Below, piece by piece: positions 22,542 to 32,876 of a stretch of 32,876 bases of DNA. The notes beneath the pieces were generated by a model. That model saw only the letters and a list, made by a program, of their open reading frames with translations. It was not told the origin of the DNA and ran no database searches. The translations under genes were made by a program, and so were the position numbers. The stretch spans positions 1 to 32,876 of the forward strand of contig NZ_REBW01000124.1 in NCBI RefSeq assembly GCF_007692535.1, in the 5' to 3' direction. Position 1 is the first letter of the stretch; each line of letters opens with the position of its first letter. The DNA comes from Thioalkalivibrio sp. Its GTDB lineage: Bacteria > Pseudomonadota > Gammaproteobacteria > Ectothiorhodospirales > Ectothiorhodospiraceae.

Positions 22542-23899
22542 TCGATCCCGAGTTTCTTCAGGCGATAGCGCATCTGGCGGAAGCTCAGGCCGAGTGTACG
22601 GGCCGCCGCGGTGCGGTTCCCGGCAGCCTGCTCCAGCGCCGCTTCCAGTGCCCTCCGTTCCTGTTCGGCGAGGTGGTCGTCGAGGCCGACGCCATGGGTC
22701 GCGGGCATTGACGCGGATTCGGCGTTTCGGTTGCGTTCCGGGAACACCAGCGTGTCGGCGCCGATGAGCGGGCCATCGACCATCACCGCCGCCCGTTCCA
22801 GGATATTCTCCAGCTCACGGACATTGCCCGGGAAAGGGTACCCGCAGAGGCGATCCAGCGCCGCCGGCGAAAGCGCCAGACCGGAGATCTGCCATTGCGC
22901 GGCGATGTCGCGGAGGATGTGGGCGGCCAACTCGGCGATATCCTCGGGACGTTCCCGCAGTGGCGGGGCCCGGAGTTCGACCACGTTGAGCCGGTAGAAG
23001 AGATCCTGCCGGAAGCGGCCGTGCTGCACCTCGTCCGCGAGGTTCTTGTGTGTCGCCGAGACGATGCGCACGTCCACACTCTCCTCGCGGTTGGCCCCCA
23101 CCGGTTTGATCGCGCGCTCCTGCAGGGCGCGCAGGAGCTTGACCTGCAGGGCCAGCGGCAGTTCCGCGACCTCGTCGAGGAACAGCGTACCGCCGTGTGC
23201 CTCCCGGAACAGCCCCGTCTTGTTCTGAATGGCGCCGGTGAACGCACCCTTCTGGTGTCCGAAGAATTCACTCTCCATCAGCTCCGAGGGGATCGCCCCG
23301 CAGTTCACCGGAACGAATGGCTGTGCCGAGCGGGGGCCCAGGCGGTGGATTTCGCGAGCCACCAGTTCCTTGCCCGAACCCGACTCGCCCAGCACGATCA
23401 CCGGGGCCTGGCTGCGTGCCAGCCTGGCGACCGTTGCGCGCAGTTGCATCATCGCCCCGGAGCGTCCGAGTAACGGGCTGGCCCCGTCCTCTTTCACCGG
23501 TGCCTGCGCGGCGGGTCCCGGTGCCTCCGGCCTTGCGAGCCGCAGCGCGCTGTCGACCAGCCGCCGCAGCAGCGGCAGGTCCACGGGCTTGGTGACGAAA
23601 TCGAAGGCGCCCAGCTGCAGGGCCCGCACCGCCGTGTCGACACAGCCATGCGCGGTGATGACCGCCACAGGCAGTTCCGGGCAGTGCCGCTGGATGTGCT
23701 GTACGAGCTCCAGGCCGTCGCCGTCGGGCATGCGCATGTCGGTTAGGCAAAGATCGAAACGCTGCTTCCCCAGCAGGTTCACGGCGTGGCGCATGCGCGT
23801 GGTGCTGACGGTCTCGATCCCCATGCGCTGCAGGGTGATCTCCAGAAGTTCGCAGATATCCGGTTCATCATCGACGACCAGCACTTGCTTGATGCTCAT
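22538..23899 (-). CDS. pilR: Sigma-54-dependent response regulator PilR
   Basis: PilR activates the pilin gene pilA from a sigma-54 promoter in response to PilS. The 453-aa product has a receiver domain (phosphoacceptor D54, K102), a central AAA+ domain with Walker A GESGSGKE (169-176), the sigma-54 contact loop GAFTGA (216-221) and Walker B FLDE (238-241), and a Fis-type helix-turn-helix at the C-terminus (NRTAAARTLGLSFRQMRYRL). A related regulator of the NtrC group is possible, but adjacency to PilS and the wording DLCLTDMRMPDGDGLELVQ favour PilR. GAGGA precedes the ATG. No pilin gene is in the window. Confidence 0.93.
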   Translation of the reverse strand: MSIKQVLVVDDEPDICELLEITLQRMGIETVSTTRMRHAVNLLGKQRFDLCLTDMRMPDGDGLELVQHIQRHCPELPVAVITAHGCVDTAVRALQLGAFDFVTKPVDLPLLRRLVDSALRLARPEAPGPAAQAPVKEDGASPLLGRSGAMMQLRATVARLARSQAPVIVLGESGSGKELVAREIHRLGPRSAQPFVPVNCGAIPSELMESEFFGHQKGAFTGAIQNKTGLFREAHGGTLFLDEVAELPLALQVKLLRALQERAIKPVGANREESVDVRIVSATHKNLADEVQHGRFRQDLFYRLNVVELRAPPLRERPEDIAELAAHILRDIAAQWQISGLALSPAALDRLCGYPFPGNVRELENILERAAVMVDGPLIGADTLVFPERNRNAESASMPATHGVGLDDHLAEQERRALEAALEQAAGNRTAAARTLGLSFRQMRYRLKKLGID

Positions 23900-24047
23900 C
23901 TGACGTCCTCAGGGTCTGGCGGAAGCGATCCACATGGCGCGGGCATGATGGACGGTACGCCATCCATTCCAGGTGCAACGGGCGACGGGACACAATGTCC
24001 ACTCCCCCCGGGTTATCGGCCATTGCACGCCGTTCCTTAACATGTGC

Positions 24048-25646
24048 TTACATGATGTCAGAATCCGACGGCGCAAACAGGATGCGGAAGCATCCGCCGT
24101 GGGGGTGCTGCACGTACTCCAGCCCGGCGCCGTTGTTCTCGCAGATCAGCCGTGAGATGTAGAGGCCGAGCCCCGTGCCCCCCGGCGCGGTCGATGTGAA
24201 GGGCTCGAACAGGTCCTCCTGCTCCCCTGGCGCAATCCCCGGACCATGGTCGATCACGTCCAGCGTCACTCCCTTGCGGATCTGCCCGGCTCCGCCGCGC
24301 AGGATGATCGGTCCGCTGTCCGGCCCGTCGTGACCTCCGTGCGTCCGGGCGTTCATGCACAGGTTCCACAACACCTGGCTGAGATGCGAGGGGTCGAACA
24401 GCACCTCCGAGTCGCGCGGGTGCACGCCGATGTGCAGGGATGTACGGGGAATCCGCAGGCCTGTGCAGAAGTCCTCGGCGAAGCGCTCGAGCCGATCTTC
24501 CAGTGACAGCAGCTCCCGTTCGGCCGCCCGGCCGCTGGAGAGTCCGAGCACGTTGCGGATCACGGCATCGACGCGCTTGCTCTGCTTGTGGATGATCTCG
24601 AGGAGACGCTGGTCGGCGGCGTCGAGATTGCTGGATTCCCCGAGCAGCTGTGCGCTGTGGCTGATCGCGCCCAGCGGATTGCGGATCTCGTGCGCGATGC
24701 TCGCCGTCAGCCGGCCGATCGACTGCAGCTTGGCGGCGTGGTTCCTGCGCTTGAGCTCGGCGGCGTCCTCGAGAATCAGCAACGTTCCCTGTTCACCGTC
24801 CAGGCCCAGGGGCGCCAGGCGCACCGCCAGTTCGGTCTGCTCGGCGTCGCCCTGGAGCTGGCGGGACACGGGCCGACCCTGCTCCGCCCGCCAGATCTCC
24901 ACCAGCGCGGCGAGTCGCGGCGACAGGTCGCGCAGCGCCAGGCCGGATCGCGGCGGCAGCAGGCGGCGTGCCGCCTCGTTGATGCTGCTGATGTTGCCGT
25001 CGGGGGCCACCGCGATCACGCCGGCATCCATGCGCGCGATGATCTGCGCGTTGAGTTCGGCGAGGTTGGCCAGGTCCACCTCCTGGCGCGCCACCTGGGC
25101 CTCGCTGCGGCCGGCGCGCTGGGCCAGGCGCCAGGTCAGGAGCACTGCCGCGAACAGGGTTGCGCCCAGCAGGCCGGCCTGGGTCGGCGCCGGCTCGAAG
25201 GGCCAGGGCATGGCCGGACCCACGGCGAGTTCCGTGATCAGTACCGCCAGGGTCGCCAGGGCGGCGACCAGGAGGCTGATCCGGCCGCTGGTCATCGTCG
25301 CGGCGGCAGCAACCGCCGGGATCAGCAGCAGGCCGAGGCCGGTCTGCACGCCACCGGTTGTCAGCAGGATCAGGCTGATGGCGCCGATGTCGACCATTGC
25401 CCCGACGATGGCCTGGTGGTTCAGTTGCCTCTGGTCCGTGTCCGGGGCATTTCTTGCAAGCGCCGCCAGCACCACGGCCAGCGCCAGATAGGTGACCGTT
25501 GCGAACAGGTAGATTCCCGGCGCTGCAGGCACGAAGCCCGGGTCACCGGGAGCGAGGGTGCCCAGCCAGAGCAGGAATGCGGCGACGAAGAGGCGGTAGA
25601 GCGCGGTCAGCCAGAGGGATCGCGAGGTCTCGTCGTGTGCTCCCAC
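24048..25646 (-). CDS. pilS: Sensor histidine kinase PilS
   Basis: PilS is an inner-membrane kinase that senses pilin and phosphorylates PilR. The 532-aa product has about six N-terminal hydrophobic segments (residues ~10-185), a PAS-like region (LNAQIIARMDAGVIAVAPDG, from ~198), a dimerisation/phosphoacceptor domain with H319 in SIAHEIRNPLG, and a HATPase domain with N box (NLCMNARTH), DHGPGIAPGE and GGTGLGLYISR. This matches PilS of Pseudomonas in layout and length. The start (25646) is 6 nt after the PP0621-like gene, and 148 nt separate it from pilR, more than is usual within this pair. Confidence 0.93.
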   Translation of the reverse strand: MGAHDETSRSLWLTALYRLFVAAFLLWLGTLAPGDPGFVPAAPGIYLFATVTYLALAVVLAALARNAPDTDQRQLNHQAIVGAMVDIGAISLILLTTGGVQTGLGLLLIPAVAAAATMTSGRISLLVAALATLAVLITELAVGPAMPWPFEPAPTQAGLLGATLFAAVLLTWRLAQRAGRSEAQVARQEVDLANLAELNAQIIARMDAGVIAVAPDGNISSINEAARRLLPPRSGLALRDLSPRLAALVEIWRAEQGRPVSRQLQGDAEQTELAVRLAPLGLDGEQGTLLILEDAAELKRRNHAAKLQSIGRLTASIAHEIRNPLGAISHSAQLLGESSNLDAADQRLLEIIHKQSKRVDAVIRNVLGLSSGRAAERELLSLEDRLERFAEDFCTGLRIPRTSLHIGVHPRDSEVLFDPSHLSQVLWNLCMNARTHGGHDGPDSGPIILRGGAGQIRKGVTLDVIDHGPGIAPGEQEDLFEPFTSTAPGGTGLGLYISRLICENNGAGLEYVQHPHGGCFRILFAPSDSDIM

Positions 25647-25652
25647 CGGGGT

Positions 25653-25895
25653 TCAGTCGTCGCTGCCGGAGGACTTGTCCTCCAGGGCATGATCGCGCGA
25701 ACAATACATTTTTGATCCGGATCGGTAGGCCTCGAACTGCGGCACGTGGACACCACAGTGAGCACAGCGCACCACGGCGCCCTGCTCCTTGATCCGTCCC
25801 GGCTTCTCGGGCGTCTTTCTGCCCGGGTTCCGCAGCAGCGTGCGCACGATCATGAACACGCCCACGATCGCGGCGATTAGGAGCAGGATTCTCAT
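25653..25895 (-). CDS. PP0621-family small membrane protein with zinc-binding-like cysteines
   Basis: The 80-aa product starts with one hydrophobic segment (MRILLLIAAIVGVFMIVRTLL) and then has a short basic linker and CAHCGVHVPQFEA plus YCSRDH, a cysteine/histidine set suited to binding zinc. This is the PP0621 family, found beside pilS in Pseudomonas. Function unknown. ATG 25895 was chosen because the membrane segment starts there; longer starts add non-conserved residues. No Shine-Dalgarno is visible, and a TGTTAGAAT box lies 7 nt upstream, so the mRNA may be leaderless. Confidence 0.82.
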   Translation of the reverse strand: MRILLLIAAIVGVFMIVRTLLRNPGRKTPEKPGRIKEQGAVVRCAHCGVHVPQFEAYRSGSKMYCSRDHALEDKSSGSDD

Positions 25896-25902
25896 CCGCA
25901 GG

Positions 25903-25911
25903 ATTCTAACA
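25903..25911 (-). promoter_or_regulatory. Possible extended -10 box for the PP0621-pilS transcript
   Basis: On minus this reads TGTTAGAAT (TGn plus TAGAAT, 5 of 6). It ends 7 nt before the start codon, so transcription would start at or within a base of the ATG. Confidence 0.35.
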
Positions 25912-25968
25912 CCGACGCTTCCCGCTTCGGATACCTTCCCTTGGGTCACGCAGTCTACGCGCTGGCAG

Positions 25969-25997
25969 TTGTCGCTGGCCCGGGGGGTCGTTATGCT
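25969..25997 (+). promoter_or_regulatory. Sigma-70-like promoter for sucC
   Basis: TTGTCG (25969-25974) and TATGCT (25992-25997) each match consensus at 4 of 6 positions with exactly 17 nt between. The sucC ATG begins only 8 nt after the -10 box, predicting a leaderless or nearly leaderless transcript. Confidence 0.45.
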
Positions 25998-26005
25998 CCG
26001 GTCGC

Positions 26006-27166
26006 ATGAACCTGCACGAATTCCAGGCCAAGGCCCTGTTCCGCTCCGCAGGCATCCCGGTGCCTCCGGCCGAGCTCATTACCAGGATCGGCGATGCCCG
26101 GGAGGCATGGCCGCGGCTCGAGTCCGCGAGCGCGCTGGTCAAGGCCCAGGTGCACAGCGGCGGCCGCGGGAAGGCCGGCGGGGTGGTGCACGTGACCGGC
26201 CCGGCCGAGGCCGAGGCGGCGGTGGCGAGACTGCTCGGCACACGGCTGGTCACGGGGCAAAGCGGGCCCGAGGGGCTGCCCGTGGACCAGGTCCTGATGG
26301 AGCCGGCCGCGGCGATCGCGCGCGAATTCTATTTCGGCATGCTGGTGGATCGGGCGCGGGAGTCGGTGGCGATGGTCGTGTCCGCCGAGGGCGGCATGGA
26401 TATCGAGACCCTGGCCCGGGAGCGACCGGAGGCCGTGGTGACCATGCAGATCCATCCCGTGACCGGCGTGATGCCGTTTCACGGGCGCCGCGTCGCGCAG
26501 GTGCTGGGACTGAAGGCCGAGCCTGCCCGGGCGGTGGCGAAGCTGGTCCACGATGCCCACCGGCTGTTCCAGTCCTCGGATGCCCAGCTGCTGGAGATCA
26601 ACCCGCTGGTGCTGACCGTGGACGAGCAGCTCCTGGCGCTCGATGGCAAACTGGTGATCGACGACTCCGCGGCCTATCGCCAGCGCGAGATCTTCGGGCT
26701 GCGCGATGCCCGCCAGCGGCACGAGGCGGAGGAACGCGCCCAGGAACACGATCTGAACTATATTCGCCTCGACGGCAACATTGGCTGCATGGTCAATGGC
26801 GCGGGATTGGCGATGGCGACGATGGACCTGATCCAGTATCACGGCGGACAGCCCGCCAATTTTCTTGACGTGGGCGGCGGCACCACGGTGGAACGCGTGA
26901 CCGAGGCCTTCAAGCTGATCCTGTCCGACACGGCGGTACGCGCGGTGCTGGTGAATATTTTCGGAGGCATCGTGCGCTGTGACCTGATCGCCGAAGGCAT
27001 CATCGCCGCGATCCGCGAGGTGCACGTCGCGGTGCCGGTGATCGTGCGCCTGGAGGGCACCAATGCCGAGGCCGGGAGAGAGGCGCTGGCCGCCAGCGGG
27101 CTCGATATCCTGGCCGCGGCCGATCTCGACCGCGCCGCACGCGCGGCCGTGGAGGCCGCCGCATGA
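26006..27166 (+). CDS. sucC: Succinyl-CoA synthetase beta subunit (ADP-forming)
   Basis: SucC is the nucleotide-binding subunit of succinyl-CoA synthetase in the TCA cycle. The 386-aa product begins [20 protein letters not shown], an ATP-grasp domain with [17 protein letters not shown] near residue 45. The C-terminal ligase domain has [16 protein letters not shown] and [17 protein letters not shown] (residues ~290-335), which contribute to the active site. Length matches E. coli (388). The start has no clear Shine-Dalgarno and a promoter lies immediately upstream. The last 4 nt overlap sucD, so stoichiometric coupling is likely. Confidence 0.97.
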   Translation: MNLHEFQAKALFRSAGIPVPPAELITRIGDAREAWPRLESASALVKAQVHSGGRGKAGGVVHVTGPAEAEAAVARLLGTRLVTGQSGPEGLPVDQVLMEPAAAIAREFYFGMLVDRARESVAMVVSAEGGMDIETLARERPEAVVTMQIHPVTGVMPFHGRRVAQVLGLKAEPARAVAKLVHDAHRLFQSSDAQLLEINPLVLTVDEQLLALDGKLVIDDSAAYRQREIFGLRDARQRHEAEERAQEHDLNYIRLDGNIGCMVNGAGLAMATMDLIQYHGGQPANFLDVGGGTTVERVTEAFKLILSDTAVRAVLVNIFGGIVRCDLIAEGIIAAIREVHVAVPVIVRLEGTNAEAGREALAASGLDILAAADLDRAARAAVEAAA

Positions 27167-28032
27167 GCATCCTCGTCGATCGCGAGACTCGGGTGATCTG
27201 CCAGGGCTTCACCGGCAAGCAGGGTACCTTCCACTCCGAACAGGCGATCGCCTACGGTACAAACCTCGTCGGCGGCGTGACGCCGGGCAAGGGCGGGCAA
27301 CGACACCTGGACCTGCCGGTCTTCGACACCGTGGCCCAGGCCGTCAGCGAGGCGGGAGCCCAGGCCAGCATGATCTATGTTCCCGCCGCCTTTGCCGCCG
27401 ACGCGATCTGCGAGGCGGCCGACGCCGGCATCGAACTGGTGGTCTGCATCACCGAAGGTATTCCGGTCCAGGACATGATCCGGGTGAAGCAGTACCTGGG
27501 GCAGACCGCGGCGCGGCTGATCGGTCCCAACTGTCCGGGCATCATCACGCCCGAGGCCTGCAAGATCGGCATCATGCCCGGTTACATTCACAGGCGTGGC
27601 CGTGTCGGTATCGTGTCCCGCTCCGGCACCCTGACTTACGAAGCGGTCAAGCAGACCAGTGACCTCGGGCTTGGCCAGAGCACCTGTATCGGGATCGGCG
27701 GCGACCCGATCCAGGGCATGGACTTCGTCGATTGCCTGCGGCTGTTCGCCGAGGATCCCGAGACCGAAGGCGTGCTGATGGTCGGCGAGATCGGTGGCGA
27801 TGCCGAAGAACGCGCGGCGCGTTACATCCGGGAGTCCTACACCAAACCGGTCGCGGCCTACATCGCCGGGGCCACTGCGCCGCCCGGCCGGCGCATGGGG
27901 CACGCGGGGGCGATCATCGCCGGAGGGCAGGGCACCGCGCAGCAGAAGATCGCGGCCCTGCGCGACGCGGGTGCGGAGATCGCCGCCAGCCCGGCCGAGC
28001 TCGGTGCCGCGATGGCCCGGGCGCTGGCCTAG
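27163..28032 (+). CDS. sucD: Succinyl-CoA synthetase alpha subunit
   Basis: SucD binds CoA and carries the phosphohistidine intermediate. The 289-aa product begins [21 protein letters not shown] with the CoA-binding fold, includes [21 protein letters not shown] near residue 125, and has the active-site histidine H247 in [14 protein letters not shown] overlaps the sucC stop. Other TCA genes (sdh, sucAB) are absent here; instead nadE follows after 29 nt. Confidence 0.97.
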   Translation: MSILVDRETRVICQGFTGKQGTFHSEQAIAYGTNLVGGVTPGKGGQRHLDLPVFDTVAQAVSEAGAQASMIYVPAAFAADAICEAADAGIELVVCITEGIPVQDMIRVKQYLGQTAARLIGPNCPGIITPEACKIGIMPGYIHRRGRVGIVSRSGTLTYEAVKQTSDLGLGQSTCIGIGGDPIQGMDFVDCLRLFAEDPETEGVLMVGEIGGDAEERAARYIRESYTKPVAAYIAGATAPPGRRMGHAGAIIAGGQGTAQQKIAALRDAGAEIAASPAELGAAMARALA

Positions 28033-28061
28033 TCGAGCCGGGTCGCGGGATCCTCGCGTCG

Positions 28062-30137
<2,076 letters not shown>

Positions 30138-30139
<2 letters not shown>

Positions 30140-30207
30140 TGGGCGATGCGGAAAGTTCGGTACCAGATCGCTTCACCAGAGACGCCGAACTTCCCGCATA
30201 GCCCACT
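30138..30207. repeat. Long inverted repeat between glnB and bamD, probable bidirectional terminator
   Basis: Arms 30138-30160 and 30185-30207 (23 nt) are complementary except for two mismatches (30145/30200 and 30152/30193) with a 24-nt loop. The left arm starts inside the glnB stop codon, and the right arm ends 25 nt short of the bamD stop. No T-tract follows on either side. It fits a termination or mRNA 3'-stabilising element between convergent genes, or a dispersed repeat. Confidence 0.7.
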
Positions 30208-30231
30208 CGCCTCTTCGCGGACCCCAGCGGA

Positions 30232-31086
30232 TCAGTTTGCGAAGAAGGGCAGGCGTTCGACCCAGCGGCGAAGCCCGCCCGCTTCCGCGCCCACCGTGAT
30301 CGGCCTGCCCGCCCGAGCCGCTTCCGCGTGCTCGGGGAAATTCAGTTCCAGGACGGCCATCGTGTTTTCGGCGTGATCCTCGAGGTCCAGCGCACGGTAG
30401 CTCTGGTACAGGATCGCCAGTGCCTGTGGCATGACCTCCGCACCCTGGTAGCGCTCGATCACGTACCGCGCACGCTGCGATGCGGCCACCCAGGCCTGGC
30501 GTTCCACGTAGAATTCCGCGACCCGGAGTTCGTGGGAAGCCAGTGCATTGCGGATGAAGATCATGCGCTGACGGGAATCCTCCACGTAGCGGCTGTCCGG
30601 GAATTCATTGATCAGGCGCCCGAAGTCCTCGAAGGACTGCTGCAGCGGCTTCGTGTCCATCTCCGCCGGGTCCATCGGGAAGAGCCTGGTCAGGAACCCC
30701 TGATCGCGATTGAAGTTGATCAGGCCGCGCAGGTAGTAGGCATAGTCGAGGTTGGGATGGCGCGGGTTGAGTTGCACGAAGCGGTCGACGGCGGCCAGTG
30801 CGGCCTCGGGCTCCCCCGCCCTGTAGTAGGCGTAGGGAATCTCGATCTGGGCCTGCTGGGCGAAGCGGCCAAAGGGAAAGCGGGCCTCGAGGAGTTCGTA
30901 GTATTCCACCGCCTGCTCGTAATTCCCGGCGTCGAGCGCCGCCTTGGCCTCGCCGTAGAGCTGACTTGCCGACCAGTTCAGTGTCGGGTCTTCGCGCAGG
31001 CTCGCACAGCCGGACGCGGTTATGATGACGATCAGAACGATCAATGAACGGGCCAGGGACACGGCGGAGCCTCGAAACAGATGCAT
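30232..31086 (-). CDS. bamD: Outer membrane assembly lipoprotein BamD
   Basis: BamD is the essential lipoprotein of the BAM complex, which inserts beta-barrel proteins into the outer membrane. The 284-aa product has a signal peptide with lipobox TASGC (Cys27) followed by TPR repeats: LYGEAKAALDAGNYEQAVEYYELLEARFP (residues ~43-71) and several further helical pairs to about residue 245. FVQLNPRHPNLDYAYYLRGL near residue 105 is a typical BamD segment. Length is a little above E. coli (245). The start codon is 46 nt from the divergent rluD start, so both promoters share that gap. Confidence 0.95.
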   Translation of the reverse strand: MHLFRGSAVSLARSLIVLIVIITASGCASLREDPTLNWSASQLYGEAKAALDAGNYEQAVEYYELLEARFPFGRFAQQAQIEIPYAYYRAGEPEAALAAVDRFVQLNPRHPNLDYAYYLRGLINFNRDQGFLTRLFPMDPAEMDTKPLQQSFEDFGRLINEFPDSRYVEDSRQRMIFIRNALASHELRVAEFYVERQAWVAASQRARYVIERYQGAEVMPQALAILYQSYRALDLEDHAENTMAVLELNFPEHAEAARAGRPITVGAEAGGLRRWVERLPFFAN

Positions 31087-31095
31087 GACCCCGGG

Positions 31096-31101
31096 ATTCT
31101 A
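31096..31101 (-). promoter_or_regulatory. Possible -10 box TAGAAT for bamD
   Basis: On minus TAGAAT (5 of 6) ends 9 nt before the bamD start codon, implying a leader of about 0-3 nt. No -35 match is evident, so this may be chance. Confidence 0.28.
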
Positions 31102-31132
31102 CAGCAATGCAGCGTGGCCCCGCGTAGCCTCG

Positions 31133-32092
31133 ATGACTGAGAAGCTTTTTACGGAATTGCCGTCCGAACTCGCCGGGATGCGGCTCGATGCTGCGCTCGC
31201 GCGGGTCCTCACGGCGTATTCACGAAGTCAGCTCAAGCAGTGGCTGCAGGAAGGCGCGTTGACCGTGGATGGGGGGCAGCCGCTGCCGAGGTCGGTGGTT
31301 CGGGGAGGGGAGCAGGTGCGCCTGCGGATTCCCGACACCCCGGCATCCGCGGCCCAGCCTGAGCCCATCGAGCTCAACGTTGTGCATGCGGATGAGGCGA
31401 TCATCGTAATCGACAAGCCGGCGGGGCTGGTGGTGCACCCCGCCGTCGGCCATCGCGAGGGCACCCTGGTCAATGCGTTGCTGCATTACGCACCGGAACT
31501 GGCGGCACTGCCGCGCGCGGGCATCGTGCATCGGCTGGACAAGGAAACGACCGGACTCCTGGTCGTTGCGCGCACGGCTGCGGCCCAGACGGCTCTGGTG
31601 CGGCAACTCCAGGAACGCAGCGTGCACCGCGAATATCGTGCGCTGGTGCAGGGCGTGCTGATCAGCGGCGGCACGGTGGACGCGGCGATCGGACGGCATC
31701 CCGTGGACCGCAAGCGCATGGCCGTCGTGAGCGGTGGCAAGCCCGCAGTCACCCATTATCGTGTGTTGCAGCGCCTGCGTGCGCACAGCCTGCTGCAGGT
31801 GCGCTTGGATACCGGCCGGACGCACCAGATCCGGGTGCACATGGCGCAGATCGGCCATCCGGTGGTGGGCGACCCCGTCTATGGAGGCCGGCCCCGACCG
31901 GTGCGCGACATGCAGCCCGAGGCCGCGCAAGCCCTGGCGGCGTTCCGGCGCCAGGCGCTGCATGCGGCCGTGCTCGGTCTGACGCACCCTGTGACGGAAG
32001 ACGAGTGCCGGTTCGAGGCCCCGCTGCCCGGTGATTTCCGTTCGCTCCTCGACGCGCTGGAGAAGGACGCCGCGCAAAGTCAGGCACGATGA
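31133..32092 (+). CDS. rluD: 23S rRNA pseudouridine synthase RluD
   Basis: RluD makes pseudouridines 1911, 1915 and 1917 in helix 69 of 23S rRNA; position 1915 is the one later methylated by RlmH, also in this window. The 319-aa product has an N-terminal S4-like domain (RLDAALARVLTAYSRSQLKQWL) and the RluA-family catalytic motif HRLDKETTG with D136. RTHQIRVHMAQIGHPVVGDPVYG near residue 225 is also family-typical. ATG 31133 gives the family length; an ATG at 31085 would add 16 unsupported residues. bamD-rluD-pgeF is a conserved cluster. Confidence 0.95.
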   Translation: MTEKLFTELPSELAGMRLDAALARVLTAYSRSQLKQWLQEGALTVDGGQPLPRSVVRGGEQVRLRIPDTPASAAQPEPIELNVVHADEAIIVIDKPAGLVVHPAVGHREGTLVNALLHYAPELAALPRAGIVHRLDKETTGLLVVARTAAAQTALVRQLQERSVHREYRALVQGVLISGGTVDAAIGRHPVDRKRMAVVSGGKPAVTHYRVLQRLRAHSLLQVRLDTGRTHQIRVHMAQIGHPVVGDPVYGGRPRPVRDMQPEAAQALAAFRRQALHAAVLGLTHPVTEDECRFEAPLPGDFRSLLDALEKDAAQSQAR

Positions 32093-32829
32093 CCGAAGTC
32101 CCGCTGATCATCCCGGACTGGCCTCTGCCGGCGGGCCTGCGCGCGGTGCAGACCACCCGCAGCGGCGGTGTGAGCCGGGGCCCCTGGGACAGTCTGAACC
32201 TTGCCCTGCACACCGGCGACGATCCGGAGGCCGTGCGGGAGAATCGCGAACGGCTCGCCCGCGCGCTGGGCCTAGCCCGGATTCCGTCGTGGCCTCGGCA
32301 GGTGCACGGAGCGGTCGTCGTCGAAGCAAGTTCCACGGTTGCCGCAGTGGAGGCCGACGCCGTGGTCGGCCGCACGCCGGGAGAGGTCTGCAGCGTGCAG
32401 ACCGCGGATTGCCTGCCGGTGCTCTTCTGCAGCCATGACGGCGCGGTGGTGGCGGCCGCGCATGCAGGATGGCGGGGCCTCGCCGGTGGGGTGCTGGAGG
32501 CGACGTTGCGGACGATGGCCCGGCCACCGGCGGAGATCATGGCCTGGCTGGGTCCGGCGATCGGCCCCGCGGCCTTCGAGGTCGGTCCCGAGGTGCGCGC
32601 CGCCTTCGTCGCCGATCATCCAGCGGCCGCAGCCGCCTTCCGCGCCGGTGCCGGTGACCGGTGGTTCGCGGACATCTACCGCCTGGCGCGGCTGCGCCTG
32701 GAACGCGCCGGAGTGGCGGACATCCATGGCGGCGGCCGCTGCACCTACACCGAGTCCGAGACCTTCTTCTCCTACCGCCGCGACGGCGTCTGCGGCCGCA
32801 TGGCCACCCTGATCTGGCGGGTTTTTTGA
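32089..32829 (+). CDS. pgeF: Peptidoglycan editing factor PgeF (YfiH, laccase-domain family)
   Basis: PgeF is a cytoplasmic enzyme of the YfiH/DUF152 family that in E. coli removes wrongly incorporated L-Ser from muropeptide precursors; homologues have also been called polyphenol oxidases. The 246-aa product keeps the metal-site residues H73 (RQVHG), C108 (TADCLP) and H125 (AHAGWRG). The C-terminus (GGGRCTYTESETFFSYRRDG) is typical. ATGA overlaps the rluD stop, as usual for this pair. The 47 nt after its stop to the window end show nothing I can identify. Confidence 0.95.
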   Translation: MTEVPLIIPDWPLPAGLRAVQTTRSGGVSRGPWDSLNLALHTGDDPEAVRENRERLARALGLARIPSWPRQVHGAVVVEASSTVAAVEADAVVGRTPGEVCSVQTADCLPVLFCSHDGAVVAAAHAGWRGLAGGVLEATLRTMARPPAEIMAWLGPAIGPAAFEVGPEVRAAFVADHPAAAAAFRAGAGDRWFADIYRLARLRLERAGVADIHGGGRCTYTESETFFSYRRDGVCGRMATLIWRVF

Positions 32830-32876
32830 GGGTTGCCCCTGAGGCGGGTGCCACGATGCGGAGCCGGCCGCCCGCC

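Noticed and set aside
24037-24055. Repeated ACATG segments at the end of pilS as a regulator site for pilR
   Set aside because: Only two short imperfect copies; no known PilR-site resemblance and far from the pilR start.

Overview
This window is a high-GC (mid-60s percent by eye), densely packed stretch of chromosome from a gammaproteobacterium. Protein styles and gene neighbourhoods (uvrA-MFS-ssb; miaB-phoH-ybeY-corC-lnt; leuS-lptE-holA-proA-nadD-rsfS-rlmH; pilR-pilS-PP0621 near bamD-rluD-pgeF) point to a free-living, type IV-piliated member of the Chromatiales/Ectothiorhodospiraceae (Thioalkalivibrio-like) or a relative. The genus is inference; the class is well supported. There are 33 protein genes, one cut by the left edge, and no tRNA, rRNA, CRISPR array, insertion sequence or prophage that I can see.

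Layout. (1) 1-2369, plus strand: end of the alpha ribosomal operon (rpsK end, rpsD, rpoA, rplQ). (2) 2370-2625: intrinsic terminator plus a 112-nt palindromic element. (3) uvrA on minus, facing away from a YajR-type MFS exporter and ssb on plus. The 475-nt gap between uvrA and the exporter holds a REP doublet and another structured block. (4) 8009-13383: miaB, phoH (ybeZ), ybeY, corC, lnt, covering tRNA/rRNA maturation and lipoprotein acylation. (5) 13384-14792: a minus-strand zinc-ribbon protein (YbeL/DUF1451) and two small plus-strand enzyme-like genes (SnoaL/NTF2-like and 4-OT-like tautomerase). (6) 14890-22541: leuS, lptE, holA, proA, nadD, rsfS, rlmH, maf, mostly joined by 4-nt start/stop overlaps. 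(7) 22538-25895, minus: pilR, pilS and a small PP0621-family zinc-binding-like membrane protein. (8) 26006-30139: sucC, sucD, nadE, glnB. (9) bamD on minus, divergent from rluD-pgeF on plus.

How the genes work together. Most of the window is translation, RNA modification, replication/repair and envelope biogenesis. NAD metabolism appears twice: nadD makes the dinucleotide precursor and nadE finishes NAD. The sucC-sucD-nadE-glnB operon is the most suggestive functional grouping, because it places a TCA enzyme, a glutamine-consuming NAD synthetase and the 2-oxoglutarate/ATP sensor PII in one tightly coupled transcript.

I found no convincing previously undescribed multi-gene system. The points worth a second look are the three intergenic palindromic elements (one a REP pair with compensatory base changes), the sucCD-nadE-glnB insertion in an otherwise Pseudomonas-like pil/bam neighbourhood, possible leaderless transcripts, zero-gap convergent gene pairs, and a tautomerase lacking the usual active-site arginines.
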